From GCA-016699445 sp964555055 (GTDB taxonomy: Bacteria > UBA10199 > JACPAL01 > GCA-016699445): a stretch of 64,000 nt of DNA. The notes beneath the pieces are model-generated. The model saw only the letters and a list, made by a program, of their open reading frames with translations, did not search any database and was not told where the DNA came from. Of the stretch, positions 28,574 through 36,641 are shown piece after piece. The stretch is taken from contig CAZKQW010000003.1 of assembly GCA_964555055.1 (NCBI GenBank), positions 193,318-257,317 of the forward strand, given 5' to 3'. Each line of letters opens with the position of its first letter. Positions within the stretch are counted from its first letter, which is position 1. A program made the position numbers and the translations under genes.

Positions 28574-29755
28574 ATGATGACACAAAAATCAACATACGAG
28601 CCCTATCCTTTTTTCTTCACACTTGGTTGGCTATTTGGAATTGTCGGCGTTATTTTTTGGCCCCTTTTAATTTATGGAGCCATCTCATTTTACCCAAAAG
28701 AAATGCATGCTGACCTCATGACGTCAGCATTTTTGCTTTTTTATTCAGCGGGATTTCTCATGACAGCGATTCCCCAATTTACCGGAACGTATGGCCTCAC
28801 TCAGGGTGAATGCCTAGGCGTCTCTATGGCAACACTCTTGACCTTAGGGACAGGATTTTTGCAAAATCGTCTTTTTTTTCACATGACACTCACGTTTAAT
28901 CTGCTGCTTCTATTTTTATTTTGTGCACGCCGCTTAAAAGGCATGACCGTGACGCCTCCTCCACCCTTTGTGTTTGCATTAACCGGTCTCTTGGTCGCCA
29001 TCCTCTCCGGAGTAGGCATGTCACTTCATGAAGCCACGGGTTCTTTTGTGTTGTGGAATCTCATGGGTAAAAACTTTATTTATAATGGATTTCAACTCAT
29101 GCTGATCTTAGGGGTGGGACTTTTTCTGATTCCAAACCTTTTAGGCCATCCAACATGCGTTCCGGGCATCAATTTAAAGCCATTATATTCCCAAAACATG
29201 ATGACGGCTTTTATTAAAAAAATCCCCACTCCTTTATGGATATTGATGGGGCTGTTTTTGTTTTCGTGTTTTTTGGAAACGGACGAAACCCTCCCCTGGA
29301 CAAAACCCGTCGGGAGAAGCCTTCAAGTTTTGATTTTTACTTTTGTCAGCTTTAAGTCTTGGCAAATTTATCTTTTACCTAAGCATCGATCCACTCTCAC
29401 AATAGGGCTTTGGGTGTCGTGCTGGCTGCTGTTGATCGGACTGATCCTACCCATTCTTTTCCCTCACCTGGAAATTCATCTGAAACACCTGACCTACATC
29501 GGTGGCTATGGACTCATGACTTTGATGATTTCCACTCGCGTCATGTTGGCTCATGGCGGTCAGGATATGAGTCTGGAAAAAAGATCTCGATGGCTGATCG
29601 CAGCCCTTGGATTCATACTGCTTGCGGCCACCACACGAACCATCGCTCGACTGATGCCTGAAGCCATTTATCTCCACCACTTAAACTATGCCGCCTGCTC
29701 CTGGATTATTGGACTTATTTGTTGGGCGATGATTTTCAGGAAAAAAGCCAATTGA
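28574..29755 (+). CDS. nnrS: NnrS family membrane protein
   Basis: About 393 residues, almost entirely hydrophobic helices (roughly ten to twelve), with the NnrS motifs FFTLGWLFGIVGVIFWP near the N-terminus, MTAIPQFTG and the His-bearing blocks LHEATGSF and HLKHLTYIGGYGLMTLMISTRVMLAH. NnrS proteins occur in denitrifiers and relieve nitrosative stress; they bind heme and copper in one studied case. The paired ATGs at 28574 and 28577 are the likely start; the frame extends to 28529 without NnrS similarity. It is divergent from the porin gene and preceded by an FNR-type box. Confidence 0.9.
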   Translation: MMTQKSTYEPYPFFFTLGWLFGIVGVIFWPLLIYGAISFYPKEMHADLMTSAFLLFYSAGFLMTAIPQFTGTYGLTQGECLGVSMATLLTLGTGFLQNRLFFHMTLTFNLLLLFLFCARRLKGMTVTPPPPFVFALTGLLVAILSGVGMSLHEATGSFVLWNLMGKNFIYNGFQLMLILGVGLFLIPNLLGHPTCVPGINLKPLYSQNMMTAFIKKIPTPLWILMGLFLFSCFLETDETLPWTKPVGRSLQVLIFTFVSFKSWQIYLLPKHRSTLTIGLWVSCWLLLIGLILPILFPHLEIHLKHLTYIGGYGLMTLMISTRVMLAHGGQDMSLEKRSRWLIAALGFILLAATTRTIARLMPEAIYLHHLNYAACSWIIGLICWAMIFRKKAN

Positions 29756-29765
29756 TATAAGTCAC
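29752..29765 (+). promoter_or_regulatory. Weak FNR/DNR-like site upstream of the chemoreceptor gene
   Basis: TTGATATAAGTCAC matches nine of ten dyad positions. It overlaps the nnrS stop codon and ends 88 bases before the chemoreceptor start. The longer spacing makes it less certain than the other boxes. Confidence 0.35.
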
Positions 29766-29852
29766 TTATCCGCAGTTAATCCTTATTATTCTCAAATAAT
29801 CCCCGTTTAGATCATTGAAATAAAATTTCTCAATATCCTTGGAGACTCATTT

Positions 29853-31370
29853 ATGAAAAAGAATTTACCCGTCAGCCAACAAGAAGTTGATTATGCGGCA
29901 AGCACCAACCTTCTCTCAACGACAGACATTAGGGGCATTATAACCTATTGTAATGATGATTTTATTCAGTTGAGTGGGTTCAGCAAGGAAGAGCTGGAGG
30001 GTAAAAGTCATAATATTGTCCGCCACCCGGATGTCCCTGCAGCCGCTTTCAAAGACCTTTGGAGGCATCTCCATTCAAAGCGCCCTTGGATGGGAATCGT
30101 CAAAAATCGTTGTAAAAATGGAAACCATTACTGGGTCGATGCTTTTGTCACCCCTATTACCCAAAACGGAAAGATTGTCGAATGCCAGTCGGTACGCACC
30201 AAACCCAGTCGAGAGCTCATTAATAGAGCCGAAACCACTTATAAAAGAATCAATGAAGGCAAATGGATCGGGGCCAGCTGGCCCATGATTCCCCTGATTG
30301 CCAAAACCTTCCTCACCAATGCCTTCTGCGCTCTCCCAGGAATTATCAGTGTCATGCTTGGAAAACCAGCCGAAACGATTCTATGGTCCAGCATTATTGG
30401 ATTTTCCGCTGGATTAGGACTCACAACCCTTTTTCTCATTCCTTTTCAAAATTTGGTAAAGCAATCACGAACGATTGTTTCCAATAAGCTTATGCAGTAT
30501 ATTTACACGGGAAAAACAGACGACATTAGCCAAATACAACTCGCCATGAAGCTTCTCTCTTCCGAAATGGGGGCTATGGTTGGACGCATGCAGGACATGA
30601 GTAAAAATCAAATAGTGAATGCCGATAAAACCCTTCAAAATATGGAAGCTTCCAGCAAAGCCGCCAATCAGCAAACTCAAGAAGCCAATAGCATTGCGAC
30701 ATGCATCGAAGAAATGAGTGCCAGCATGAAGGAAATTTCCAAGAATGCCCAAGATGCCTCGCAAGTAGCCTCCAATGCCGCGACGATGGCTCAATCGGCC
30801 GATCAGGCCGTGACGGAGCTCAATACCTTGAGTCTCTCGATTGACAACATCATCCAAATGATTACGTCCATTGCCGAACAAACCAACCTTTTAGCCCTCA
30901 ATGCGACAATCGAAGCCGCACGTGCGGGTGAAGCGGGTAAAGGATTTGCGGTGGTGGCCAATGAAGTTAAAGAATTAGCAGGGCAGACCTCTAAAGCCAC
31001 GGATGAAGTCAGCTCGAAGATCAAAGCTATTCAAATGGCAACCCAAGAGTCGATGTCTCGTATTAAAAAGATTTTTGAAGTGGTTCAAGATATCAATCAT
31101 TACCAAAGCTCTATTGCCACGGCTGTTGAAGAACAAAGCGCCGTTACGAATGAAATGTCGCGCAATATCTCTATCATCTCATCTACAGCCATGCAAAATT
31201 CCCAGCTGATTAAGGAAACCGAAGTATCAAGTTTGGACATTTCCAAGGAACTCAAAGTCGGCAAGCGTTTAGCGGATGAGTTTAAAGCATTGATTGACCA
31301 GCAAAGAGGCTTGCAATCAGTCCCTGAACTGGTTTCTGACTCCAGTGGAGTCCTTCAAGAGCAAAATTAA
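29853..31370 (+). CDS. Aer-like methyl-accepting chemotaxis protein with PAS domain
   Basis: A 505-residue receptor. Residues about 15-115 form a PAS domain (TDIRGIITYCNDDFIQLSGFS, NIVRHPDVP, GNHYWVDAFVTPI) of the Aer aerotaxis type, which binds FAD in E. coli Aer. Two membrane helices follow (about 148-195), without a periplasmic sensor domain. The C-terminal signalling domain contains the hairpin tip AEQTNLLALNATIEAARAGEAGKGFAVVANEV (recognised by EQTNLLALNAAIEAARAGE-type sequence). It likely steers cells along redox, oxygen or nitrate-respiration gradients. TTGGAG precedes the ATG. It is 97 bases after nnrS on the same strand. Confidence 0.93.
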   Translation: MKKNLPVSQQEVDYAASTNLLSTTDIRGIITYCNDDFIQLSGFSKEELEGKSHNIVRHPDVPAAAFKDLWRHLHSKRPWMGIVKNRCKNGNHYWVDAFVTPITQNGKIVECQSVRTKPSRELINRAETTYKRINEGKWIGASWPMIPLIAKTFLTNAFCALPGIISVMLGKPAETILWSSIIGFSAGLGLTTLFLIPFQNLVKQSRTIVSNKLMQYIYTGKTDDISQIQLAMKLLSSEMGAMVGRMQDMSKNQIVNADKTLQNMEASSKAANQQTQEANSIATCIEEMSASMKEISKNAQDASQVASNAATMAQSADQAVTELNTLSLSIDNIIQMITSIAEQTNLLALNATIEAARAGEAGKGFAVVANEVKELAGQTSKATDEVSSKIKAIQMATQESMSRIKKIFEVVQDINHYQSSIATAVEEQSAVTNEMSRNISIISSTAMQNSQLIKETEVSSLDISKELKVGKRLADEFKALIDQQRGLQSVPELVSDSSGVLQEQN

Positions 31371-31528
31371 TGAGATATGAACAGTATAGTCGTTTCTAAT
31401 AGTTTGAGATTCACAGAAATTGCTTAAAACTCATTCGCAACAATTTGGTGCATCAGGTCTGTAGTGCATTTTCTGGTGTTTTCTGGGAGTGGATCAAGGA
31501 GGCCAAAAGCAGAATCTGTCAGGGGTTT

Positions 31529-31558
31529 TAATAATAATAACCCGCAAATCTGTCGGGT
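31529..31558 (-). terminator. Possible terminator of the replication-protein gene
   Basis: On the minus strand ACCCG and CGGGT (31558-31554 with 31544-31540) can pair around a nine-base loop, followed by a T-rich tail TTATTATTATT. It lies 25 bases after the stop of the gene at 31583. Short stem, so uncertain. The rest of 31371-31528 shows nothing else I can name. Confidence 0.4.
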
Positions 31559-31582
31559 CGTAATTAGTACAAGTGAGTTCAT

Positions 31583-32398
31583 TTAAACGCTGACTTTTCT
31601 TTCCCAGGCTTGATCAAGTCGATAAACAGGATTCAAAACCTGAATGCCTCTTTCGTTAACAACTGTTCTTGGATAAACATCCAGCCAGCCCTTTGCTTTT
31701 AACCATCGTGAAGCATTGGGAACAAATTGACCACTTTCCTTTGTCCACCGAGGAGATCTTTTGGCTAATTTTAAGCCAGACATAATTTCTTGAAAGAGTT
31801 CGTTTGTTACTTCGAGATTCCTCCAAACTTTTTCAGTTTCTCCCTGATAAATCTTGTTTGGATATTCTTTCCAAAAATTTTCAAACAACTCTTCCCCCTC
31901 GGGGGGTAAGGGGGGTTGTTTTGAAATAGAAGATGAAACTGAAGATGAAGGGGTTAACTCAGGGTTGGGAGGACCCTTGGAATAACCCTTAACCCCACCC
32001 TTAGACTGACCCTTAAGGGTCAGTTGTAACTCTTTGTTTTTCAAGAGTTCTGGATTTCCTCCTTTCTTTCCAGCTTCAATACACAAAGAACGTTTCTTTT
32101 CTTCTCGCACGAGTCTTCTGGAGAAGATCATGCCGTGCTCAGTACAGGAAAAGACGCCGGAGGATTGTAGCTCCTGCAATAAACGGGATACTTCGTCGGT
32201 TGAGCCCCCGGTCATACGAGCGAGTTGCTCAGCGGTCACGGATTTGCCGTTTAGTTGGAGGAAGCCCCTGCGGTCGCTCTCGTGCATCAGGCAGAGCATG
32301 TCGATCCAGAGACCTCGTGCGGAATAAGAAACGCTTCTTAAAGCAGGATCTTTTTGCCAGTCACCAGGATAAAACTGAAACGATGGTAGTTTTGTCAT
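31583..32398 (-). CDS. Phage-type replication/helix-turn-helix protein (DUF1376-like)
   Basis: A 271-residue protein. The N-terminal 105 residues (PSFQFYPGDWQKDP, VSYSARGLWIDMLCLMHES, SVTAEQLARMTGGSTDEVSRLLQELQSSGVF) look like the winged-helix domain of phage and plasmid replication or DnaD-like proteins. A low-complexity Gly/Lys/Ser/Pro linker follows (about 110-165), then a C-terminal region with FWKEYPNK and FVPNASRWLKAKGW, also typical of phage replication proteins. It is the only clearly phage-like gene in the window and lies next to the tRNA remnant, as replication genes of integrated elements often do. No integrase or other phage genes are near it. Confidence 0.7.
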   Translation of the reverse strand: MTKLPSFQFYPGDWQKDPALRSVSYSARGLWIDMLCLMHESDRRGFLQLNGKSVTAEQLARMTGGSTDEVSRLLQELQSSGVFSCTEHGMIFSRRLVREEKKRSLCIEAGKKGGNPELLKNKELQLTLKGQSKGGVKGYSKGPPNPELTPSSSVSSSISKQPPLPPEGEELFENFWKEYPNKIYQGETEKVWRNLEVTNELFQEIMSGLKLAKRSPRWTKESGQFVPNASRWLKAKGWLDVYPRTVVNERGIQVLNPVYRLDQAWERKVSV

Positions 32399-32584
32399 TC
32401 TATTTTCTCTTCAAATTTAAGTGTCCAAAAAGTGTCCATCGAGAGTCAATAATAGTGCTATTTGACAATTTTTGATCACACGTATGACGCGTATGTTTAT
32501 TCATTTTTCTTGTTATTTTTTATAATGTTAGGGGCAACTTCGGCAGTTGATTGATTTTTTTCAAAATCGGCTAATTTGGGCTTG

Positions 32585-32633
32585 GCATGGCTCTGACCCA
32601 CGGAATCATGGTTCGAATCCATGTCCCTCAGCA
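32585..32633 (+). repeat. 3' fragment of a tRNA gene, probable attachment site at the island edge
   Basis: The bases 32607-32623 form a perfect T arm: CATGG, loop TTCGAAT, CCATG. TCCCTCA (32624-32630) and G (32631) look like the 3' acceptor strand and discriminator. A U1-A72-type end with G73, and CTG in the degenerate anticodon-like stretch before it, are reminiscent of tRNA-Gln. No 5' strand TGAGGGA exists upstream, so this is not a working tRNA. A tRNA 3' end left at the junction is what tyrosine recombinases produce when islands enter tRNA genes. The GC content changes across this point. Confidence 0.6.
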
Positions 32634-32634
32634 T

Positions 32635-33015
32635 TTAATGAACGATTCTAGGTTGTTCTTCTAAGACCACGACCCCAGCCGGGGTCAGGGATTTCGATTC
32701 CCGCAGGTAATCCATCAAACTCGCTTGAAGATCGGGGATATTCCCTCGAAGGGCCGCGGTTTGGGCTAATTTCAAATAGAGAGGGACGTCCTGTTGAAGC
32801 TTCGGCACGTAGGGTTTCAAAGGCGGTTCGACGTGGTGGAGGAACATACGCCGCGCCGAAGTCCGGTCGACTTTTTCTTCTAAAGCCAAGACTAATTTCA
32901 CCAAATCATGACGTGTTAAAGGCTGCGAGATTTCGGGCTCTATCTTTTTGGAATCACTATAGTTTTCTAGATCTGGAAAGAGGGCATCGAGAGAAAACTC
33001 TGTGTCGTCACGCAT
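32635..33015 (-). CDS. Hypothetical protein, 126 residues
   Basis: I do not recognise this protein. It is acidic at the N-terminus, mostly helical in character and without signal peptide or membrane segments; the middle has LTRHDLVKLVLALEEKVDR and the C-terminus LTPAGVVVLEEQP. Its GC content (57% in one counted line) matches the right-hand chromosome, not the island. Its stop codon lies only three or four bases from the tRNA remnant, so before integration it would have been convergent with the intact tRNA gene. No strong ribosome binding site is visible before the ATG at 33015. Confidence 0.5.
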   Translation of the reverse strand: MRDDTEFSLDALFPDLENYSDSKKIEPEISQPLTRHDLVKLVLALEEKVDRTSARRMFLHHVEPPLKPYVPKLQQDVPLYLKLAQTAALRGNIPDLQASLMDYLRESKSLTPAGVVVLEEQPRIVH

Positions 33016-33115
33016 AGACTTATTTTCGGATGCCTGACGGTGAGAAGTTTCGGAAAAATGATGAAAACCGCTATTTCGAACACAACTTTTTCGGCAGATC
33101 GCCGAAAATGATTTA

Positions 33116-33188
33116 TGGCCAGGGAGGGAATCGAACCCCCGACGCGCAGATTTTCAGTCTGCCGCTCTACCGACTGAGCTACCTGGCC
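33116..33188 (-). tRNA. tRNA-Phe (GAA anticodon)
   Basis: A 73-base cloverleaf on the minus strand. The acceptor stem is GGCCAGG with CCTGGCC, discriminator A. The D arm is GCTC-AGTCGGTA-GAGC, the anticodon arm GCAGA-CTGAAAA-TCTGC with anticodon GAA, and the T arm GGGGG-TTCGATT-CCCTC (one weak pair). CCA is not encoded. All stems pair well, so it is a functional gene. Confidence 0.96.
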
Positions 33189-33405
33189 TATTCGTTCGGA
33201 CCGGCAAGCCGGATCCTTACTTGATTCGAGGGAGATAACGCTCTCCATCGAGCTCCCATCTAATGTCATGGTGGGAGAGAATGAAGTGTGGGCCAGTATT
33301 ATGGTGATGGAGTGATGGCAATATAAATTTAGTTTTGACCGTTTGCGTCAAATGTGGTACCCCCGCAGTTCGTTTCACTAAATGGCAGGCAACGAAGGAG
33401 AGTGT

Positions 33406-33909
33406 ATGCCCAGCAAAAACCAGATGGCTTTCAAACCGGGTGATAAGGCGGTTTATCCGGCGCATGGGGTAGGGGAAATCAAAGCGGTCGAGACCCGCGA
33501 AATTTCCGGGAACAAGCAGACCTTCTACATCCTGAGGATCCTCGAGAACGGCATGACCATCATGGTGCCCACCAAGAACGTGAAGTCCGTGGGGCTCCGC
33601 GAGATCATCGATGAAGACCAGGTCGACGAAGTGTTTTCGATCCTTAAAGACCGTGAATTCTCCGTCGACAACCAAACCTGGAACCGCCGTTACCGCGAAT
33701 ACATGGACAAGATCAAAAGCGGTTCGGTGTTCGAAATCGCCGAAGTACTGCGCGACTTGAGCCTCTTGAAGTTCGAGAAGGAACTTTCCTTCGGCGAGCG
33801 GAAGATGCTCGATACGGCTCGTTCCCTTTTGGTCAAGGAATTGGCCATCGCTCAGGACGAGGAAGAAGAGGAAGTCTTCAAGGAGATCCAAAAGATCTTC
33901 AAAAGCTAG
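33406..33909 (+). CDS. carD: CarD family transcriptional regulator
   Basis: About 167 residues. The N-terminal RNA polymerase-interacting domain begins FKPGDKAVYPAHGVGEI, and the C-terminal helical domain contains the Trp-bearing block DNQTWNRRYREYMDKIKSGSV and an acidic tail region. CarD proteins bind the RNA polymerase beta subunit and stabilise open promoter complexes. The ATG at 33406 has AAGGAG seven bases upstream; the open frame starts at 33382 but that start lacks a site. carD followed by ispD, ispF and cysS is a familiar order in deltaproteobacterial-type genomes. A short dyad TTTGAC-N7-GTCAAA lies upstream at 33334-33352, of unknown meaning. Confidence 0.93.
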   Translation: MPSKNQMAFKPGDKAVYPAHGVGEIKAVETREISGNKQTFYILRILENGMTIMVPTKNVKSVGLREIIDEDQVDEVFSILKDREFSVDNQTWNRRYREYMDKIKSGSVFEIAEVLRDLSLLKFEKELSFGERKMLDTARSLLVKELAIAQDEEEEEVFKEIQKIFKS

Positions 33910-33932
33910 AATATTAGATTGATGTTCGCCCA

Positions 33933-33976
33933 ACGGCCTGCCAATTTCACGATCGGCAGGCCGTTTTTATTTTTTC
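33933..33976 (+). terminator. Rho-independent terminator after carD
   Basis: A perfect ten-base stem, ACGGCCTGCC (33933-33942) with GGCAGGCCGT (33955-33964), loop of twelve bases, followed by TTTTATTTTTT. It lies just after carD and immediately before ispD, so the two are probably separate transcripts. Confidence 0.93.
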
Positions 33977-33979
33977 CTT

Positions 33980-34654
33980 ATGGATATCCACGTCGTCATC
34001 CCCGCCGCCGGCAGCGGTAAGCGCTTCGGCGGCAAGAAGCAGTTCCTTTCCCTGTGGGGCAAGCCCGTCCTACTCCATTCGTTGGAACGTTTCGAGGCGT
34101 CGCCTCTCGTCAAAGGCATCGTGGTGGCGACTTCCGAGGATGAAATCGGCTTCGTCGAGGAATGCGTCCGGAAGGCAGGACTCCGCAAGGTGACCGCCGT
34201 GATCGCGGGAGGCCGGGAACGCCAAGATTCGGTCCGGTTAGGGTTCGAAAAAATCCCCCCGTGCGACGTTGTCCTCGTCCACGACGCGGCCCGTCCCTTC
34301 GTGACGGCTGAAATGATCGAACGCTTGGTGGCCGCAGCGACGGAAGTCGGAGCCGCCGTCGTCGGTATTCCCGTCAAGGACACGTTGAAAAGGGAAGAAA
34401 ACGGACGTGTCACGGAGACGGTGGATCGAGGCCATGTCTGGTCCATCCAAACGCCCCAAGCGGTTCGTTATGATATTTTCCAAAAAGCCATCGACGTCGC
34501 CGCTCGGGAGAATTTCCTCGGCACCGACGAGGCGATGCTGGTCGAAAAGGCGGGATTCCCGGTTAAGATCGTGATGGGAAGCCCGTATAATTTCAAGATC
34601 ACGGCTCCGGAAGACTTGGCGATCGCCGAAGCCTTGAAGGGAGTCCTATGCTGA
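33980..34654 (+). CDS. ispD: 2-C-methyl-D-erythritol 4-phosphate cytidylyltransferase IspD
   Basis: A 224-residue enzyme of the MEP isoprenoid pathway that joins CTP and methylerythritol phosphate. VIPAAGSGKRFGGKKQF (nucleotide loop near residues 6-22), VLVHDAARPFV near 98-108 and IQTPQAVRY are the family signatures; length is normal. The start lies in the T-rich tail of the carD terminator, so the promoter is probably within or upstream of that region. Its end overlaps ispF. Confidence 0.95.
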   Translation: MDIHVVIPAAGSGKRFGGKKQFLSLWGKPVLLHSLERFEASPLVKGIVVATSEDEIGFVEECVRKAGLRKVTAVIAGGRERQDSVRLGFEKIPPCDVVLVHDAARPFVTAEMIERLVAAATEVGAAVVGIPVKDTLKREENGRVTETVDRGHVWSIQTPQAVRYDIFQKAIDVAARENFLGTDEAMLVEKAGFPVKIVMGSPYNFKITAPEDLAIAEALKGVLC

Positions 34655-35127
34655 ATATCCGCGTCGGTTTGGGTTACGACATCCATCCTCTAGTGCCGGG
34701 CCGTAAGTTCGTTTTGGGTGGCGTGACGATTCCTTGCGAAAAAGGCCCGGACGGCCATTCGGACGGGGATGCGCTCCTGCACGCCCTCACCGACGCCCTC
34801 TTAGGGGCGGCGGCCTTGGGGGATATCGGTAGCCATTTCCCCGACACCGATCCGCGATGGAAGGACGCCGATTCCAAACTCTTCGTCGAGGAAGCGCTGA
34901 AGTCTGTGACCGCCCAGGGTTGGAAAGTGCAGAACGTCGACGCGAACATCCTTTTGGAAAAACCGAAACTCTCTCCCCATAAGGAAGAGATCCGTAAAAG
35001 CGTGGCGGATAGCCTCAAGATTCTCGTGGACCAAGTGAACATCAAAGGAAAGCGCGGCGAAGGTCTGGACGCCGTCGGCCGCGGGGAAGCGATCGCCGCC
35101 CAAGTCGTCGTCCTGCTGTCGAAATGA
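34648..35127 (+). CDS. ispF: 2-C-methyl-D-erythritol 2,4-cyclodiphosphate synthase IspF
   Basis: A 159-residue enzyme of the MEP pathway. GLGYDIHPL (metal-binding Asp and His), GHSDGDALLHALTDALLGAAALGDIG and FPDTDP are diagnostic, and EGLDAVGRGEAIAAQ closes the family core. It follows ispD with a seven-base overlap, the usual ispDF arrangement, and is followed by cysS one base later. Confidence 0.96.
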   Translation: MLNIRVGLGYDIHPLVPGRKFVLGGVTIPCEKGPDGHSDGDALLHALTDALLGAAALGDIGSHFPDTDPRWKDADSKLFVEEALKSVTAQGWKVQNVDANILLEKPKLSPHKEEIRKSVADSLKILVDQVNIKGKRGEGLDAVGRGEAIAAQVVVLLSK

Positions 35128-35128
35128 T

Positions 35129-36565
35129 ATGACCTTGAAAATCTACAATACGCTGACGCGGAAAAAAGAGGAGTTTGTCCCCATCCAGTCCGGAAAGGTC
35201 GGGATGTACGTCTGCGGCATCACCCCGTACGACGAATGCCATTTGGGCCACGCCCGCGCCGCGGTCGTCTTCGACGTCGTGTTCCGGTATCTGAAATACC
35301 GAGGTTACGAGGTCGCCTACGTACGCAACTTCACCGACGTGGACGACAAGATCATCAAAAAGGCCAACGAAGCGAAAGTCCCCTGCGCGGAGATTTCGGA
35401 AAAATACATCCGGTCCTACACGGAGCAAATGCGCGCGTTGGGCGTGCAAGACCCGACGCACGAGCCGAAGGCGACCGAGCATATCGGCGAGATGATCGCC
35501 CATATCCAAAAGCTGATCGATCGGGACCTGGCGTACGTCTCGGGATCGGACGTCTTCTTCGAAGTCCGGAAGTTCCCTTCCTACGGCAAGCTGTCCCAAA
35601 AGAAGATCGACGAGCTGGAAAGCGGGGCCCGCATCGACGTGGACGAGAGGAAGAAGGACCCTTTGGACTTCGCCCTCTGGAAAGGCGCGAAGCCGGGAGA
35701 GCCGGAATGGGAATCGCCGTGGGGGCGGGGCCGCCCCGGATGGCACATCGAGTGCAGTGCGATGAGCGCGAAGTATTTGGGCGAACGATTCGACATCCAC
35801 GGAGGCGGACGCGACCTGTCGTTTCCCCACCACGAAAACGAAATCGCCCAATCCGAAGGCGCGACGGGCAAAACACCCTTCGCCCGCTATTGGATCCATA
35901 ACGGCTTCGTGAACATCAACTCCGAGAAAATGAGCAAGTCGTTGGGGAATTTCCTTTCCGTACGGAAGATCCTCGAGGATTGGGACCCGGAAGTGGTTCG
36001 ATACTTCCTGCTCTCCGCGAACTACGGGTCTCCGATCGATTACACGCCGGAAGCCATGTCTAATGCCCAAGATGCTCTCTCGCGTTTTTATGAGGCCGTG
36101 AACCGCCTGAATCAATCGACGAAAATATCCGCTGGAAACGACGCTCTTCCATCGTTTCGAATCGACGAAGTCTTAGAGGCTCCGTTGGACGACGACATCA
36201 ATACGACGCAGGTGATTGGGAAAGTCTTCGAATACGTCCGCGAGCTGAATCGATTTTTGGATCAAGGGAAGCTCCCCAGCGCTTCTTCGTTCGGGAATTT
36301 TAAAAAATCGTTTCAAAGACTCACGGAAGTGATCGGATTTTTTGGACAAGACCCTCAAGCGTTTCTGGAAAACCAAAAGAAACGGGGTTTATCTTCAAGC
36401 GCCGTTTCGCAGGATGACATTCAAAAATTAATCATCGAACGTCGCGAGGCCCGCAAATCTAAGAACTTCAAACGCTCCGACGAAATCCGCGACCAACTCG
36501 CCGCCCAGGGCATCGTCCTCAAGGACAATCCCGACGGGACGACGGGTTGGGAAGTGAAAAAATAA
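35129..36565 (+). CDS. cysS: Cysteinyl-tRNA synthetase
   Basis: A 478-residue class I synthetase. GITPYDECHLGHARAAVVFD contains the HIGH-type motif (HLGH), GWHIECSAMS carries Zn-binding residues with the N-terminal Cys of MYVCGITPYD, and KMSKSLGN is the KMSKS loop. The C-terminal helical region is normal. It forms one operon with ispD and ispF. Its last 39 bases occur again at 37903-37941, after the AAA ATPase gene, which shows that DNA was inserted immediately behind it. Confidence 0.97.
   Translation: MTLKIYNTLTRKKEEFVPIQSGKVGMYVCGITPYDECHLGHARAAVVFDVVFRYLKYRGYEVAYVRNFTDVDDKIIKKANEAKVPCAEISEKYIRSYTEQMRALGVQDPTHEPKATEHIGEMIAHIQKLIDRDLAYVSGSDVFFEVRKFPSYGKLSQKKIDELESGARIDVDERKKDPLDFALWKGAKPGEPEWESPWGRGRPGWHIECSAMSAKYLGERFDIHGGGRDLSFPHHENEIAQSEGATGKTPFARYWIHNGFVNINSEKMSKSLGNFLSVRKILEDWDPEVVRYFLLSANYGSPIDYTPEAMSNAQDALSRFYEAVNRLNQSTKISAGNDALPSFRIDEVLEAPLDDDINTTQVIGKVFEYVRELNRFLDQGKLPSASSFGNFKKSFQRLTEVIGFFGQDPQAFLENQKKRGLSSSAVSQDDIQKLIIERREARKSKNFKRSDEIRDQLAAQGIVLKDNPDGTTGWEVKK
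36527..36565 (+). repeat. Direct repeat copy 1: 3' end of cysS
   Basis: The last 39 bases of cysS, up to and including the stop codon, recur at 37903-37941 with only two differences. The pair brackets the AAA ATPase gene. Confidence 0.92.
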
Positions 36566-36641
36566 CGCCATCAAAAAAAGTCCCTAAAAGACATTCTTAT
36601 ATATAACTTGCAAATTTGTCGGTCACGGCCATAATTACATT

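Noticed and set aside
31371..31582. CRISPR-like or repeat-rich stretch after the chemoreceptor gene
   Set aside because: Only small chance repeats (AATCTGTC twice) and one short hairpin; no regular spacing.
32585..32633. A working tRNA-Gln gene
   Set aside because: The T arm and 3' acceptor strand are good, but no 5' acceptor strand pairs with TCCCTCA and the anticodon and D arms are degenerate, so I call it a fragment.
33334..33352. Dyad TTTGAC-N7-GTCAAA before carD as a regulatory site
   Set aside because: Only one copy, spacing unlike the FNR-type boxes, and not linked to any other gene.
33217..33933. Long minus-strand frame of 238 residues across carD
   Set aside because: It lies fully opposite carD, which has a ribosome site and clear family motifs; the reverse frame shows no family likeness.
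35042..36115. Long minus-strand frame of 357 residues opposite ispF and cysS
   Set aside because: A GC-rich mirror frame with Arg/Asp/Val-rich low-information sequence, opposite two certain genes.
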